In this document: piece after piece, positions 19,158 to 30,289 of the stretch | Layout of the letters: each line of letters starts with the position of its first letter | Position numbering within the stretch: position 1 is the first letter of the stretch | Origin: Astropecten irregularis | Taxonomy: Eukaryota; Echinodermata; Asteroidea; Paxillosida; Astropectinidae | Assembly (NCBI GenBank): GCA_963971285.1 | Contig: OZ020252.1 | Location: 16,963,662 to 17,027,661, forward strand | Length of the DNA stretch: 64,000 nt | Direction of reading: 5' to 3' | The notes under the pieces: model-generated | Databases searched by the model: none | What the model was told of the DNA's origin: nothing | The model's input: the letters and a program-made list of their open reading frames with translations, nothing else | Program-made: the position numbers and the translations under genes

Positions 19158-20506
19158 AACGTGTCTGTTACGTTCTATGGTTTTCTTTCGCAGAAACTGA
19201 GACCAGCAGAATATTTATATAAGGTCATAAAATAATGATGTGACCGGTTCCTTTGGGGCACAGAAGTCTCCAAATCGTAATAATGTGGAACGGACTGCAA
19301 CGCGTCTGTTATTTCAGTGTCCTTAACAAAAAAACAAACGCCCAACGGCTGTTCACATTATAATTCCGAAACCTCAAGCTTGCATGGGGATACATCGATC
19401 AGGTGGTTCGCGATGGAAACAGTCGTATATTCAAAATGTAATGGAGACTATTATTTTTAAGTCGGTATAAAATGCTGGGTATTGCTATATAGTATACTGA
19501 CGTGACGTTATTGCCAATGCAGTCTTCGCCATTGTCTGTGTATTTATTTACGTGCCTTGGGTGAACGCTAACCGACAAAGTTGTATAGATGTGTTGCCTG
19601 TATACAAAAATAACGCCCCAAGGACATTTTCGCGCTTTTTTTTTCCAAAATGCGAATTCAAAGCCAGTGTTTTTACAACTAGCAATCGAAATGGCGCCCG
19701 AAAACAAACCACGCGAATGTAGGGCTGAATCCATCATTCCAGCGAGGTGTAGATAATTAAACTAGACTGAAGACCAACCCACAAACAGGCAGTTATCTGA
19801 CCAACCAAGCGACACATCAATCCGACCAGACAGCCTGGTAATTACCCAGCCAGTAAGTCACCTTCACATTCAGGAAAAAAAAGGGTCGACCAACTAGAAG
19901 CAGCCAAGCCATCCATACACACATATTCGGCGACCGAGGCAATAAGATATTAATTCTTCCACAGTGTCAGTATTGAGCCAGTCAGCTATCCATCTTGTGA
20001 GACAGCTCTTTCGTCGCTGAGGGCCGTGTCACGAACTTCCCAATGGCTAGCCCATTCCCCGGTAAACATGCTAACGAGCCAAACCACCGGCCAACCAGCC
20101 AACCGGCCAATTTGCCTCACCGCCCGGGGGGAGTCAGCCAGTCATTAACCCCCTGTGCATCATTCGATGGTTGGACATGGAATGAAACAATGACGTAGTC
20201 CTCCACGACTGAGCAAGACATTCTGGCGGTCATTAGACTTTTATAATCTGTAGGCAGGTGACACATGCGCAGTGTCATCATCCTTGCGGCCTTCCTGGAG
20301 TCAATGCATATAGCGCCCTCAGGGTTCAATTACTGCCGCATCATTGGCTTGATAATTACAGAGAACTTCTCAAAATGGATATCTGCTCCAACAGACGTCT
20401 GCAATCTTCCAAACTGGCACTCATCCAGGATGCTTGTGCATCAAACCAAGGACTTGCTCTTTCTCGAGTATCTCGACTTTGGCATCATGAATCTTCACAA
20501 TAATAA
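19158..20506. other. Non-coding stretch with degenerate CCAGCCA-type simple repeat
   Basis: From about 19770 to 20120 many imperfect CCAACC, CCAGCC and ACCAGCCAACC motifs recur at irregular spacing, suggesting an old, decayed simple repeat. No gene seen. Confidence 0.5.
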
Positions 20507-21025
20507 GCGATTCCAAACAGTGCGCCACCAAGAGTTTGCAACGCATTTGTCAATAGCAATGCGCGGAATCTACCGACCATTTCTAGTCTGGTTCCCAGAC
20601 CCAAGAATCTCCCGACTATCAATGTCAATTCTAGGATTTAAAGGGCCTTTACGAAATGGGCCTTGAGACTAGGCTTGGCATTTGTTTTTCTACTGCCATT
20701 TTGTGTCCCAAATGAAATGAAGGGCTTGAGATACATGGCGAAGCTGGAGCCTTTCCCCAGCTTCATCATGTGGCCCAATCCCTTCGTTTCATTTTGTGGG
20801 CCTCAAATGGCGGTAGCGAAATGAGTCCCAAGCCAAGCCTCATGCCTAGTTTCGTATAAATGTCATAAGATTCAATTCTAAAGATTTTTAATAAGAGTCG
20901 TCAGGGAATCTTTGGGCAGGGAACCAGACTAGACCCTTTCCAGACGCCCATTGGGTCTACAAATTTAGTGAATTGTGATTGGCCAACGCGTTGCAAACTC
21001 TTGGTGGCGCACTATTTGAAATCGC
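20507..21025. mobile_element. Foldback element, 519 bp, arms about 255 bp
   Basis: The sequence is one long imperfect inverted repeat. GTGCGCCACCAAGAGTTTGC at about 20519 is inverted at about 20994-21013; TCTAGTCTGGTTCCC pairs with GGGAACCAGACTAGA; ACTAGGCTTGGC pairs with GCCAAGCCTCATGCCTAG; and GAAGCTGG...CCAGCTTC closes the centre near 20743-20766. The transcript would form a hairpin of some 250 bp. It is non-coding; the tips lack an obvious target duplication. Confidence 0.9.
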
Positions 21026-22582
21026 CCGCATTCTTGGTATGACGTGCCATTATTGTGGTTTACCAAACGCGAAGAATGTACTTAAATGTTTTACTATGGG
21101 ATGACTGCATTGAAGTATAGAAACGGTTACTTTAGCTGGGACATGTGTGGTTTTAAGCGTGTGCTTAACTTACCTACCTGAGACGAGGCGCCGTGGATAA
21201 TGAACTTATGGGCAAATCTTTCATTAATATCAAAACAACTATTGGACGCCTAGGATGTGGTTTGTTTTTATTCGTTAGTGCCATTTCGTTAATGATTTTC
21301 AAAACCGAAAAAACGATGATACAAATAGCTGAACGGAATTAAACAGAATTCTAACACCACATGAAGATAAATATACCGCAAGGACTGAGCGGGCTCTTGT
21401 AATGGACACCGGTTTTAACACCGTATGACTCTGTCCTTGCATCTGGGTTGATGGCAGAAAGGTGGTCTAGTATAACTACGGTCATTAGTCATAACCGCAA
21501 GCGGGGAACGTATAGCCTAATATAAATGAGGTATCTTGAAACGACACCCCTTACTATTATCCAACGCGTGAAATCATCAATTATTGATCTCGAAGTGAAC
21601 ATCAAATTACGCCTTAGCGCTATACATCGTACGCCTAGCATGATAACTGTAGAGTCCACAAAGGCCTGTTGAACTGCTGATGATAAACACTGTACTTTGT
21701 CATGTCAAATGATGTCTGCAGGGAATATCTACTATACTAAAAAGCTATATGCATCTGTGGCGCGAATTGAATGGGATAGGTATTTCTGTGCCATTTAAAG
21801 GTTTTCACGGATGGAGATAGCGTTAGTTAGGTAGTATGGGATAGCATCTTTTGTGACAAAAATCAGATCAAGTGTAGTCAATGTACAAGCACTCTTATTT
21901 TCTTATAACACTGTACCCTACACAATCGATACGATAAGACTTTATTAAGTTGGTCTACTGAGGGCGTCGTATCGGACTGCCATCTTTGGGGTAAATGCAC
22001 TTTTGTGAGTAATAAATTCTTACAAATTGAGTAAATTGAAAAGCAACGCAAATTGTTCAAATGAAACGAATGTGAGATATTGTGATATAATGTGGATGAT
22101 TTGCGTTGGGATACACACGGTGTGCATCGCAAGCGACAAAGCGGTCAAAGCCACTCAGTAGTTCTGACCTATTCTCCAGTTGTAAGCTTTTACCATCATC
22201 ACATTGCTCATAAGCATTATTGAGTACGCAGAGCGAACGGAACGCCACAACAGACCGGAACCAAGTCTAAATAACGCACTCCGGTAAATAATCACTGCAT
22301 ACAATGGTAAGGGTATATGACTGGATTGAGCTCTATTGAACAGAAAGTGTAGTAATTAATCATATACAGTCCGTAAGATCATTATATGATTGCTGATGAT
22401 GTAAGCCAATATATCTCATTATCCATGCTGAATAACTTGCATGTCTCCTGACCAGACTGAAGTTAATGAATCTGCCTGATCATTAACAACACAATAAGCC
22501 AATTCATCATTTCATTATTAACAATAATAACAATGTCTTTGCTCATAGTTTGGCCTGTACCGACTCGCTGTGATTAGAAATA
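21026..22582. other. Non-coding stretch
   Basis: No convincing exon or complete repeat was recognised. A 63-codon frame on the minus strand at 22057-22248 looks moderately protein-like but lacks any recognisable family or splice context. Confidence 0.4.
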
Positions 22583-22835
22583 GGGCGTTTGCAAAACAGA
22601 GGCTTGGGCTCAAGATCAGGCTCCAGCTCTGACATCCATATGTTGAAAATAATAGGTTGTGGTTTTTCATTGAAGCTGAAAATTCTGTTTTCCTTTTCAA
22701 ACCAGAGAATCTACTTCAGAACCGCAGCCAAAAGCCTCTATTTTGATACCCGTTATTTCAGAATGGATTCATGAAATTGAGCCGGAGCCTGAGACGGAGC
22801 CTGAGCCCGAGCCTCCGTTTCGTATTAAAACGCCC
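22583..22835. mobile_element. MITE with GGCTCC-hexamer inverted repeats, copy 2
   Basis: The interior follows copy 1 (4014-4256) closely: AGGTTGTGGTTTTTCATTGA, AACCAGAGAATCTACTTCAG, CCTCTATTTTGATACCCGTT. The outermost tips differ (GGGCGTTTGCAAAA against GGGCCCTTTTCC), and the hexamer block on the right is longer and more varied (GAGCCGGAGCCTGAGACGGA). Confidence 0.85.
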
Positions 22836-23710
22836 ATAGACAGCTTTCATTCACGTGAATAGACTGTGCTCCCATTTTTGAACCATTCCTCGTATCTTCC
22901 TGTTTCATTTAATGCTTCAGAAAGCATTCGGGGCTGGAACAGACGTCAAACCGCAACGATCACTTTTGCTGAGGAATTTCATTATACAAGCCCGTTACCC
23001 TCCGGAAAGCCAAGTCAACCAGCATGTGACGTCGGTACACATCGATTTTAAAGATGTACTTTCCGTTCTGTTTTTCACCTCACACAAAGTTGTGAGTTTT
23101 TCAGTACCAGTATACTTTCAGACGCACAAAGGGAAATAAAGATATCAAGACAAAAATAAGCAAACATACCAGCATCACACACAACAATCTGAACAATTGC
23201 ATTGTGCGCTAAAAATAGTTACAAACCTGTGCATGACTTTTGAACGACACATGTATATCATGTTCAATTACATTTCCTTCTGTACATGGTGTACATCGCA
23301 AGTAGGTAATAAAATAAGCATAACCTTTGTTGGGAGAGACCACGTGATACATAAAGCTGCTGTAAAGGAATATGAATATTTATGAGTTTCAGCTCAGTAA
23401 TTTTTACGACGCAGAAGCAAAAATTCTAAACGAAAAACCTTCAGGACCGGGTGGGTCTATAACTAAAAATGCAAATGCAGATTTAACTACTTTTTACGTC
23501 TCGTTAAAACTGAACCGCTGAAAGCGCTAGGTAATATGAATTGATTTGTTCAGTTGCACTGTAATGTTACATTTCTTTGCAATTTCCATTTGTTTCAATC
23601 ATACCGCAAAATAAAAACTTGTTCGTTCTTTCTGAAAATAATGTGCTCAAGATGTTGCGGACCCTCTTTGCGATTTTAAACTTGTGATGTTAGTATGATA
23701 CGAACCGGAC
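22836..23710. other. Non-coding stretch
   Basis: No gene, RNA or complete transposon recognised. Confidence 0.4.
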
Positions 23711-24066
23711 TTAAAGGTATAAAACATGTTTGGTTAAGGTCACAGAGCAGCACTCACACTTTGTCTGATCCAACATTGTACATGAAATAATAAACCTGTG
23801 AAAACTTGAGCTCAATCGGACATCTGAGTAATGAGAAAATAGCAAAAACCGACTCAATTTTTCGTATGATACACAAAGAATGGTTTGATCTTACCCTGAG
23901 ATCAAAACTGTTTTCGGTCTTTGTTGTACTAATTTCTGGATAAATACACCATTTCTGGCGGAAATATTTTCACAGTAGTTTCTACAAACACCATCTTAGT
24001 ATCCTGAAAATCTGTGAACATTTCTGTTTGGGTATTCAATTGCGTTACCAATACGTACTGTACCTC
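23711..24066 (-). mobile_element. TTAA-flanked MITE, same type as 18802, inverted
   Basis: It starts TTAAAGGTATAAAACATG and is the reverse of the 18802 copy throughout: GGTCACAGAGCAGCACTCAC, GATCTTACCCTGAGATCAAA, CACCATCTTAGTATCCTG, AACATTTCTGTTTGGGT. The far terminus has decayed (GTACCTCTCAT where CCTTTAA is expected). Confidence 0.8.
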
Positions 24067-25396
24067 TCATAGGCACGAGTGTTTATAAATTGCTACAGCA
24101 CAGGACCTCTCGTGTATACTGCACATCCCCATCACCTCAAGCAGTAGGAAAAGACATACAGTCCTAGCTGTATCTCGTATAGGTCACCCGAGCCTGGCTG
24201 TAACATGGCCGATGGGACAAACACACGGTCCAGGATAAGGTTTACCCCAATGACGCGTCTAGTTTGAATCTACATGTACCCCGCTAAATCCTCTCTTCCA
24301 TCAAACCTATGAACAATCTTACAGTGTTTGATGAAAACACCACTTCAATAAGATGCTATAGTTTCTTCTTTTGGACGGTATTATTCTACTGAATACCCTC
24401 TTGAGTTGATTACAGGACTCTGTCCACGGTATATAGACATAAGCAGCTTGAAGCGTTGGAATTTTACAGGAGCCTGCGTCGGAACAACTGAAGATCATCA
24501 GTAATCTCTCAAACTTTCCCGCTCTTTTTTTTTGTAATACACATTTTTGCCAGTGGACTTGGGTCTGCAAAGCACATGATCCTTACGCGATTAGCCACTT
24601 AAGCCGTTTAACCTGGAGGACTTTATATATGAGCGAGGCGCCGGTAATTCTATTAAATCCAGCACTAAGGGTGTCAATTAGAAATGTGTGGACCGCTAGA
24701 CCCATTGAGGAAAGGAATCTTGTATTAAGAATACCCAGAGTTTTTCGGAACTAGAGATATAGGTGCTATGTGTTGCGTCTGGCCAGATGAAAGGGGCTAC
24801 CTGTACATTTTATAGATGTTGTGGCGCATCCGGGAAGGGTGGGGGGGGGGGGGGTGTTGGAAGCATGATGGGTATAGGCATGTGCAAATCCTATTATGCG
24901 TGGATATCTCAACAATAATGAAAATTCTAAATAACTTCATAGGGCCCTTGGGTTTTTTTTGTACGTGTTGGAATTGTGCTTAAAACAAACGTTTACATGG
25001 TGTTCTTGAGGTGAAGGATATGCAGGATGGTAAGAATGTGGATAAGATATCCCTCCCCGCCAGAGACCAATAAAAGACAATGACACCATGGACCGTGTGT
25101 TGAGTGGCCTGACATAAGAGTAACGTTTATATTTGGGAAAAGTCTGTTGACCTCCGAAGTATTATACAGTATTTAAGATAATTATTATTTTTGTTATCAA
25201 TGAGGGTCCAAACGTGAAGCATTTGTGGAGGAGTACATGTATGATCCAGCAGGAAGTATACTCCCCTCGCAATGGCGATTGCTTCATTGACATTTAATTA
25301 TGTATGTCCTCACTCACAAGTGAAGCAAGTATGGGAGCAACTTGGGAACAACCTCTCGAGAGGAGTATAGGGGGAAGTGTCGTGGCAGTATTGGAA
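24067..25396. other. Non-coding stretch with a G run
   Basis: A G tract occurs at about 24840-24854. No gene recognised. Confidence 0.4.
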
Positions 25397-25441
25397 TGCC
25401 CTTATAGGTACACTCCCCTGAAGAGTGTACCTATAAGGGCA
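25397..25441. repeat. Perfect 19-bp hairpin
   Basis: TGCCCTTATAGGTACACTC and GAGTGTACCTATAAGGGCA are exact inverses around the 7-nt loop CCCTGAA. The flanks do not extend the pairing. It could be a MITE core remnant or a structured RNA element. Confidence 0.8.
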
Positions 25442-26644
25442 ATGTGAACATCAGAATTCTGCACCAGATGCATGCGTATTTACTGTACGTTGTAAATTAA
25501 TGACCCGATATTTCCCGATATTATTTTGAGTATCTTTGGCTTTATAAATCAACGTTTTCTCTAAGCATGACACAGGCTGCTAAATTTGGTACGAGATGAA
25601 CACGTAGGGTAAAATAGCCATGATTCGGACACCTAAGCAATTTTGGATTATTTTGACCTTCTTAATGTTTGTTTCTCTCAACTATTTTCACTTATGAACA
25701 ACAAAGTGAAGTTATTATATCCATGTTGATATTTTATGAAAGTTTTTTGTGTCCTTGAAATGAAATTGACATGAAAAATAACCTTAATTTTAGCCATGAT
25801 TCGGACACCCTGTCCATGATTCGGACACACATGAAAAAATGCAGAAAAAAACATGCCTTGCAAAATAAAATAATACCTCATCAATGCAGTGGGCAAATTC
25901 TTTAGTTGCCACCATTTATTTTCCCAAAAAGGTGTCATTTGACTGCTCAGAACTCAAAAAAGAAAATTGGTGCATGGACACATCCAGGACTTATTTTCAG
26001 AGTTTTTGAAGGCAATGCCCTGATAAAAACGGGCCATTTCGGCCATATCGTGAAATTGAACTCCATTCCGTCCGTGCGCTCCCGTGCGCACCACTCTAGT
26101 GTGTACAAAAGTCAATGGCGTAGATATTAGACTCCAGCCATTGACGAAATGAACGGCAGTCAATGGAGTGGAGTGTAAATTCGGGAGATGCCGGCATTTC
26201 TTCTAAAATGGAACATACACAAGCCACAAAATTATTTTGGCATATTTTTTAGCGACTCTGGGGGCCTGGGTAGCATAAATCAATGGAGTGTCAGAAATCA
26301 TGGCACATATACCTTGGCTTCTGGACAAGGAAATTTATGCAAGTTCAAATTGGCAACGCAGCTCTCAATAATTTGGACCTTGATGGTATATTGATGAACA
26401 GAATATACCAGTTTCATATAAAAAAAAAATCCTGTTAAATTTAATGAATTTTCTGTGTTTTTAAATAATGCATTTTCTCACAACCCTATTTTTAACAGGG
26501 CTCTTAAGTTAAGGATCACACTTTTTTTTAACTTGAGGCTGCACCCCAATTTCCTATCAGAAAATGTGACATTTTATAATAGGAATTGGATCATGTAAAG
26601 TATGTGGCACCGTTGTTTAGTCTATAGGCCCTAGTGCACCTATC
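25442..26644. other. Non-coding stretch with a thrice-repeated 14-mer
   Basis: CATGATTCGGACAC occurs at 25619, 25795 and 25815. No gene recognised. Confidence 0.5.
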
Positions 26645-26887
26645 GGAAAGAATTCCACTGATGACCATAATTTGTGCACAACTCTATAGAACCAACAGAG
26701 GGCGTTTTGAGCAAACTGGCTTTGTACAGTTTGTAGGTAAAAGAACCCTGTAAAACTCACTTTTCAGATATTCTACGCAAGTTTTCCACACCTGAAATTG
26801 AGGTTTATCATAATTTGTATCCAATAAGTTAACTCTTGGAGGATATAATCCTTTTTCCGTAATGGTGATCAGTGGAATTCTTTCCCA
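26645..26887. mobile_element. MITE with GGAAAGAATTCCACTGATG ends, 243 bp
   Basis: GGAAAGAATTCCACTGATGA at the left pairs with the right end (GGAAAGAATTCCACTGATCA when inverted). The interior carries TTGTGCACAA and ACAGAGGGCGTTTTG, found inverted at 5028-5115. Non-coding. Confidence 0.75.
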
Positions 26888-27682
26888 TTTGCATTTGCAC
26901 ATTTCCGAGCATCCGAATGCTTCCGAAAACGTTGCTTCCGAAGACCTGCCGAAGATGACGTTCGTTGTGACGTCACAGGTCATTTAAATAAAGTAATAAA
27001 ATCCACTTTTTGGCTCAGGTATATACTGTTTCGTATGTTTTTCAGCGTTTCCAACCCTCTTGAAACCATTCTAAGGCGTTCCATGCGATACAATGTCAAA
27101 ATGTTGACTACAACATACATATCTGGGGCATTTTTGGTCATTACCGGATTTTTTTCTACGAAAGTAATTAAGAGTGTTCCGATAAAGCCCTAGTCGTGTG
27201 CAGCGCCACCTACCGGTGGTTCCGGGAACATTGCGTCAAGACTACAGACCACGTCAGCCTGGACGTGAGCCACGGGGGGAAACGAACAATACAACCAAGC
27301 AAAAGTTTCCCGCCAAAAAAAAATCGTCTGCCAAGGAACACAACATGTGCATCAATCTCTTCCATTTACTGTTATCTCCTCTTCTTGAAAATGAATGAAA
27401 CATACGAAAAGCTATTAATCCACATACAATAGCTATAATAATCAATATTGACCAATTTTTTAGGACCTCCCCTCAAAATGCTTGAAGTGTTCTGTCTACC
27501 AGACGTTTCTTCTTCTTCAATATTTTGATTGTGTAGCAACTCCTCTCGTTTTGTTCTATGCAAAATTCTTCTCCCATAATTCTTAAATGTCTTTTGTGTT
27601 CCTACACATCATGCCATGTTAATCATCTTTACGAATTACCTTAACTGCGATAAGCCTCCAATAATTATAGCAACACTTCGCA
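26888..27682. other. Non-coding stretch
   Basis: Only short frames without recognisable products are present (for example 27196-27432). Confidence 0.4.
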
Positions 27683-28030
27683 AAATCATTCTACAGAAAA
27701 TAACAAATACTTATTCTGTAGACATTTATAGGATATGTAATCACTTTATGGCAAAACCAGCCATTCTGTAGAAACTAGAACAGCAGTCATTTTTATCAGT
27801 CATGCGATAAAATTAGTCATTTTCTAAAATTCAATCCATTCTATAGAAAAGCATTCGTTCTATAGAAACACAGAAAATAAGTAATTACTGTCTATTCCGG
27901 ACATTCTCGGAAGCAAATTCAGTTATTTTATAGGAAAATGTGTAGAACAGTTATTCCACATGAAAGAAATATGCAGTCATGGCTAATTGGCTATACAAGC
28001 CAGTCATTCTATAACCAAAACCACTCATCT
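27683..28030. repeat. Degenerate array of CATTCTATAGAAA-like motifs
   Basis: CATTCTACAGAAA, CATTCTGTAGAAA, CATTCTATAGAAA, CGTTCTATAGAAA, TTTTATAGGAAA, TATTCCACATGAAA and CATTCTATAACC recur at uneven spacings of roughly 15-60 bp, often preceded by CAGTCA. The core TTCTATAGAA is palindromic. It looks like a decayed tandem repeat. Confidence 0.55.
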
Positions 28031-29303
28031 TCCTCAAAACTGCAGTGATGAAAAATTTCTGTCTCGAGTAAAATGACAATATTCAGAACAATCAAATATC
28101 TCTTCAAGTGGTATACCCATGAAGAAAAAACGTATTGTATGATGTCACCAACATCAAACTGCTCACTTGCAAGTGCTAATTATTCATACACAAACAGCAG
28201 GAAAGGGTACATCTACATACCTAGATCACAAACATGCATACAATTACTTGTCGTTATCTCTTAAGGGACATGTGATCGTTATTTTGACTTTAATTACAAA
28301 CTCTGATCCCAACAAAGAAATAATAACCATCGAGAGTTTGGCGGTACGTACCACGTACTACTGATGGTAGATAATCTAACAGACAAGTTGTTATTATATC
28401 ACTTACATTCCCATCAATACAAAACCTCCTGATTTTGCATTAAGTCTATTCTGGTTGCGCTTTTCCCCTCTATTGGGTGAATGACTTAACATTGGCGAGT
28501 AAATGGAACCAATACATGTAATACAATATACGCACGAGATGTAAGATAAACATCCATACTAGCAACTGTTATTGCTCTACTCTCCTACGATTCAAAATAC
28601 TCGAACAGATAAAGGCTTCAATTGAGCAAAATGATGATTGCAATCTGACATATAATAGCGAACATTTTACAAGTACACCGCGAGGTTTCTGTAATCTGGA
28701 CGGCCGACAAAAAAACCAAAACAATTACACCACATCCATCGTCTTCAACATATATCATCAAGACTGCGTGTAGGGTCGCGGTGTAAGCATCATGTCGTAA
28801 ACATGGGACATCGCTTTCAGCACGGCCCATCAATCTAGAGCCACGGGCAGCCTCCGTAACGAGCAAATGCACTGAACGGTTTCCACGGTAACATAGTCTG
28901 TCTTCGACTGAAACAAACTAGACAGGGGTGACCCCGAGGCTCTGGCCTGCCGTAAAGGGGAGCTACACACCTCTCTGTTCTTTAGACAGCGTGACGGATG
29001 CCCCCATCGTCTAAGCCCTGAGTATAAGCCTAGCAGAAGAAACCACTTTACCTATGTACTCAAAGATGTGAAGTATTGCCCTCAGCAATAGAATAATCTA
29101 GCTTTTACGTTCTTTTCCCGCATTTTTTTTCTTGTCTGTGAACTGTTGTGACCATCAGTCCTAGGAACTCTGTTTCCACGTCAACATTAATAACAGCGTT
29201 ACGCCAAAATATGCAATCTCAATGGGAATAATGTAAAGCACAATACATAATTAACCAGGATATCAGTATATGAATCCTAAATCAGTTGGGAATAATAATA
29301 ATT
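28031..29303. other. Non-coding stretch
   Basis: No gene or transposon recognised. Confidence 0.4.
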
Positions 29304-29530
29304 GAGGAAGGGTACTTAAGGAGACTTTCCCATAGGGTCGTGCACAAACTTTACTTACCTATTTCTAAACATCATCCAAACCAATGAACTTGAAATTGAC
29401 ATATGTTCATATTGAGAGCATTCTCTGTCTTCAACTAAATTATGGACATTAAAATTATGTCTTTAAAAGGTACATGGTACCTTAGGGAGACATCGAAAAG
29501 TCTCCATAAGTCCCAATGTCTCCCTAATAA
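29304..29530 (+). repeat. Interspersed repeat, copy 1 of 2
   Basis: TACTTA...GACTTTCCCATAGGGTCG, TTACCTATTTCTAAACAT, TTGAGAGCATTCTCTGTCTT and CCCAATGTCTCCC recur inverted and in order at 35335-35530. It is non-coding; the ends are not clearly inverted repeats. Confidence 0.7.
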
Positions 29531-29954
29531 CCTCTTTTAGATGCTAACTTGTCTTCCCTAATATCCCATTTGTAATTATTATGCGAATTACATCAACCAG
29601 AGGTAGCCTGACATGGCTTCTTCAGCAGGGCAATGAAAAGCTGTGTGGACGAGGGTAAGGTCTATCATTATGTATATCGGGAGATAAAACAACTGATGTG
29701 ACAGTAGAATCACATGCGAATGTGGTATCATGATGCCATGCGCAAGACAAAATCTCGCTGTTCAAATTTACAAAGAAGAGAAAAGAATTATTCTTGCTGG
29801 GGAAAGAAAAGTTAAGCATATGAAGCTTGCCAAGATGTATGGTCAATCGCATCTGGTTAATTATTTGCAAATACTGGACAGTTGGCGCGCCAATTTTTTC
29901 ATACAATTATATGAAATATTGTTCACATTTTGGGTAATAGCTTACCAAAATTCG

Positions 29955-30289
29955 TTAAAGGTAATAACGTACTTTGGTTTTTGTCAAAGAAATTCAGATT
30001 TGTGAGCAAAAGGTTGTCTGTACAATTTCCAGTCCACTTATACGGTGCCCACTTGAAAACATTGAAAACACCCAAGGTATTTTTTAATCTTTTCACAGGA
30101 TTTTTGATCAAAATTATCGTTTTTGATCAATTGGTTTTACTCTTTTCTAGATAAATATACAGCATTTCAGGCAGAATAAAAATCTAACGGTATGTTTCCA
30201 TCATCACCATTTTTATACCCTGTAAGATAAAGGTAAATCTATGAAGATTTTTGTTTCGGTATGCTACCAAAGTATGATAGTACCTTTTA
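29955..30289 (-). mobile_element. TTAA-flanked MITE, inverted, decayed
   Basis: TTAAAGGTAATAACGTACTT at the left and CAAAGTATGATAGTACCTTTTA at the right. The interior is the reverse of the 38350 type, with deletions in the central palindrome (TTTGATCAAAATTATCG...TTTTGATCAATTGG). Confidence 0.75.

Noticed and set aside
20258-20666. Plus-strand frames of 81 and 133 codons
   Set aside because: They run into the left arm of the foldback element and resemble no known protein.
22057-22248. 63-codon minus-strand frame (MAFRSLCVLNNAYEQ...)
   Set aside because: It reads somewhat like protein but is short, isolated and without splice sites or a recognisable family.
25619-25831. CATGATTCGGACAC repeated three times as an operator-like site
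   Set aside because: Three copies with 176- and 20-bp spacing and no other structure are too little to support a regulatory call.
27683-28030. CRISPR-like array
   Set aside because: The motifs are degenerate and unevenly spaced, with no constant repeat or spacer length, and the DNA is an animal genome.
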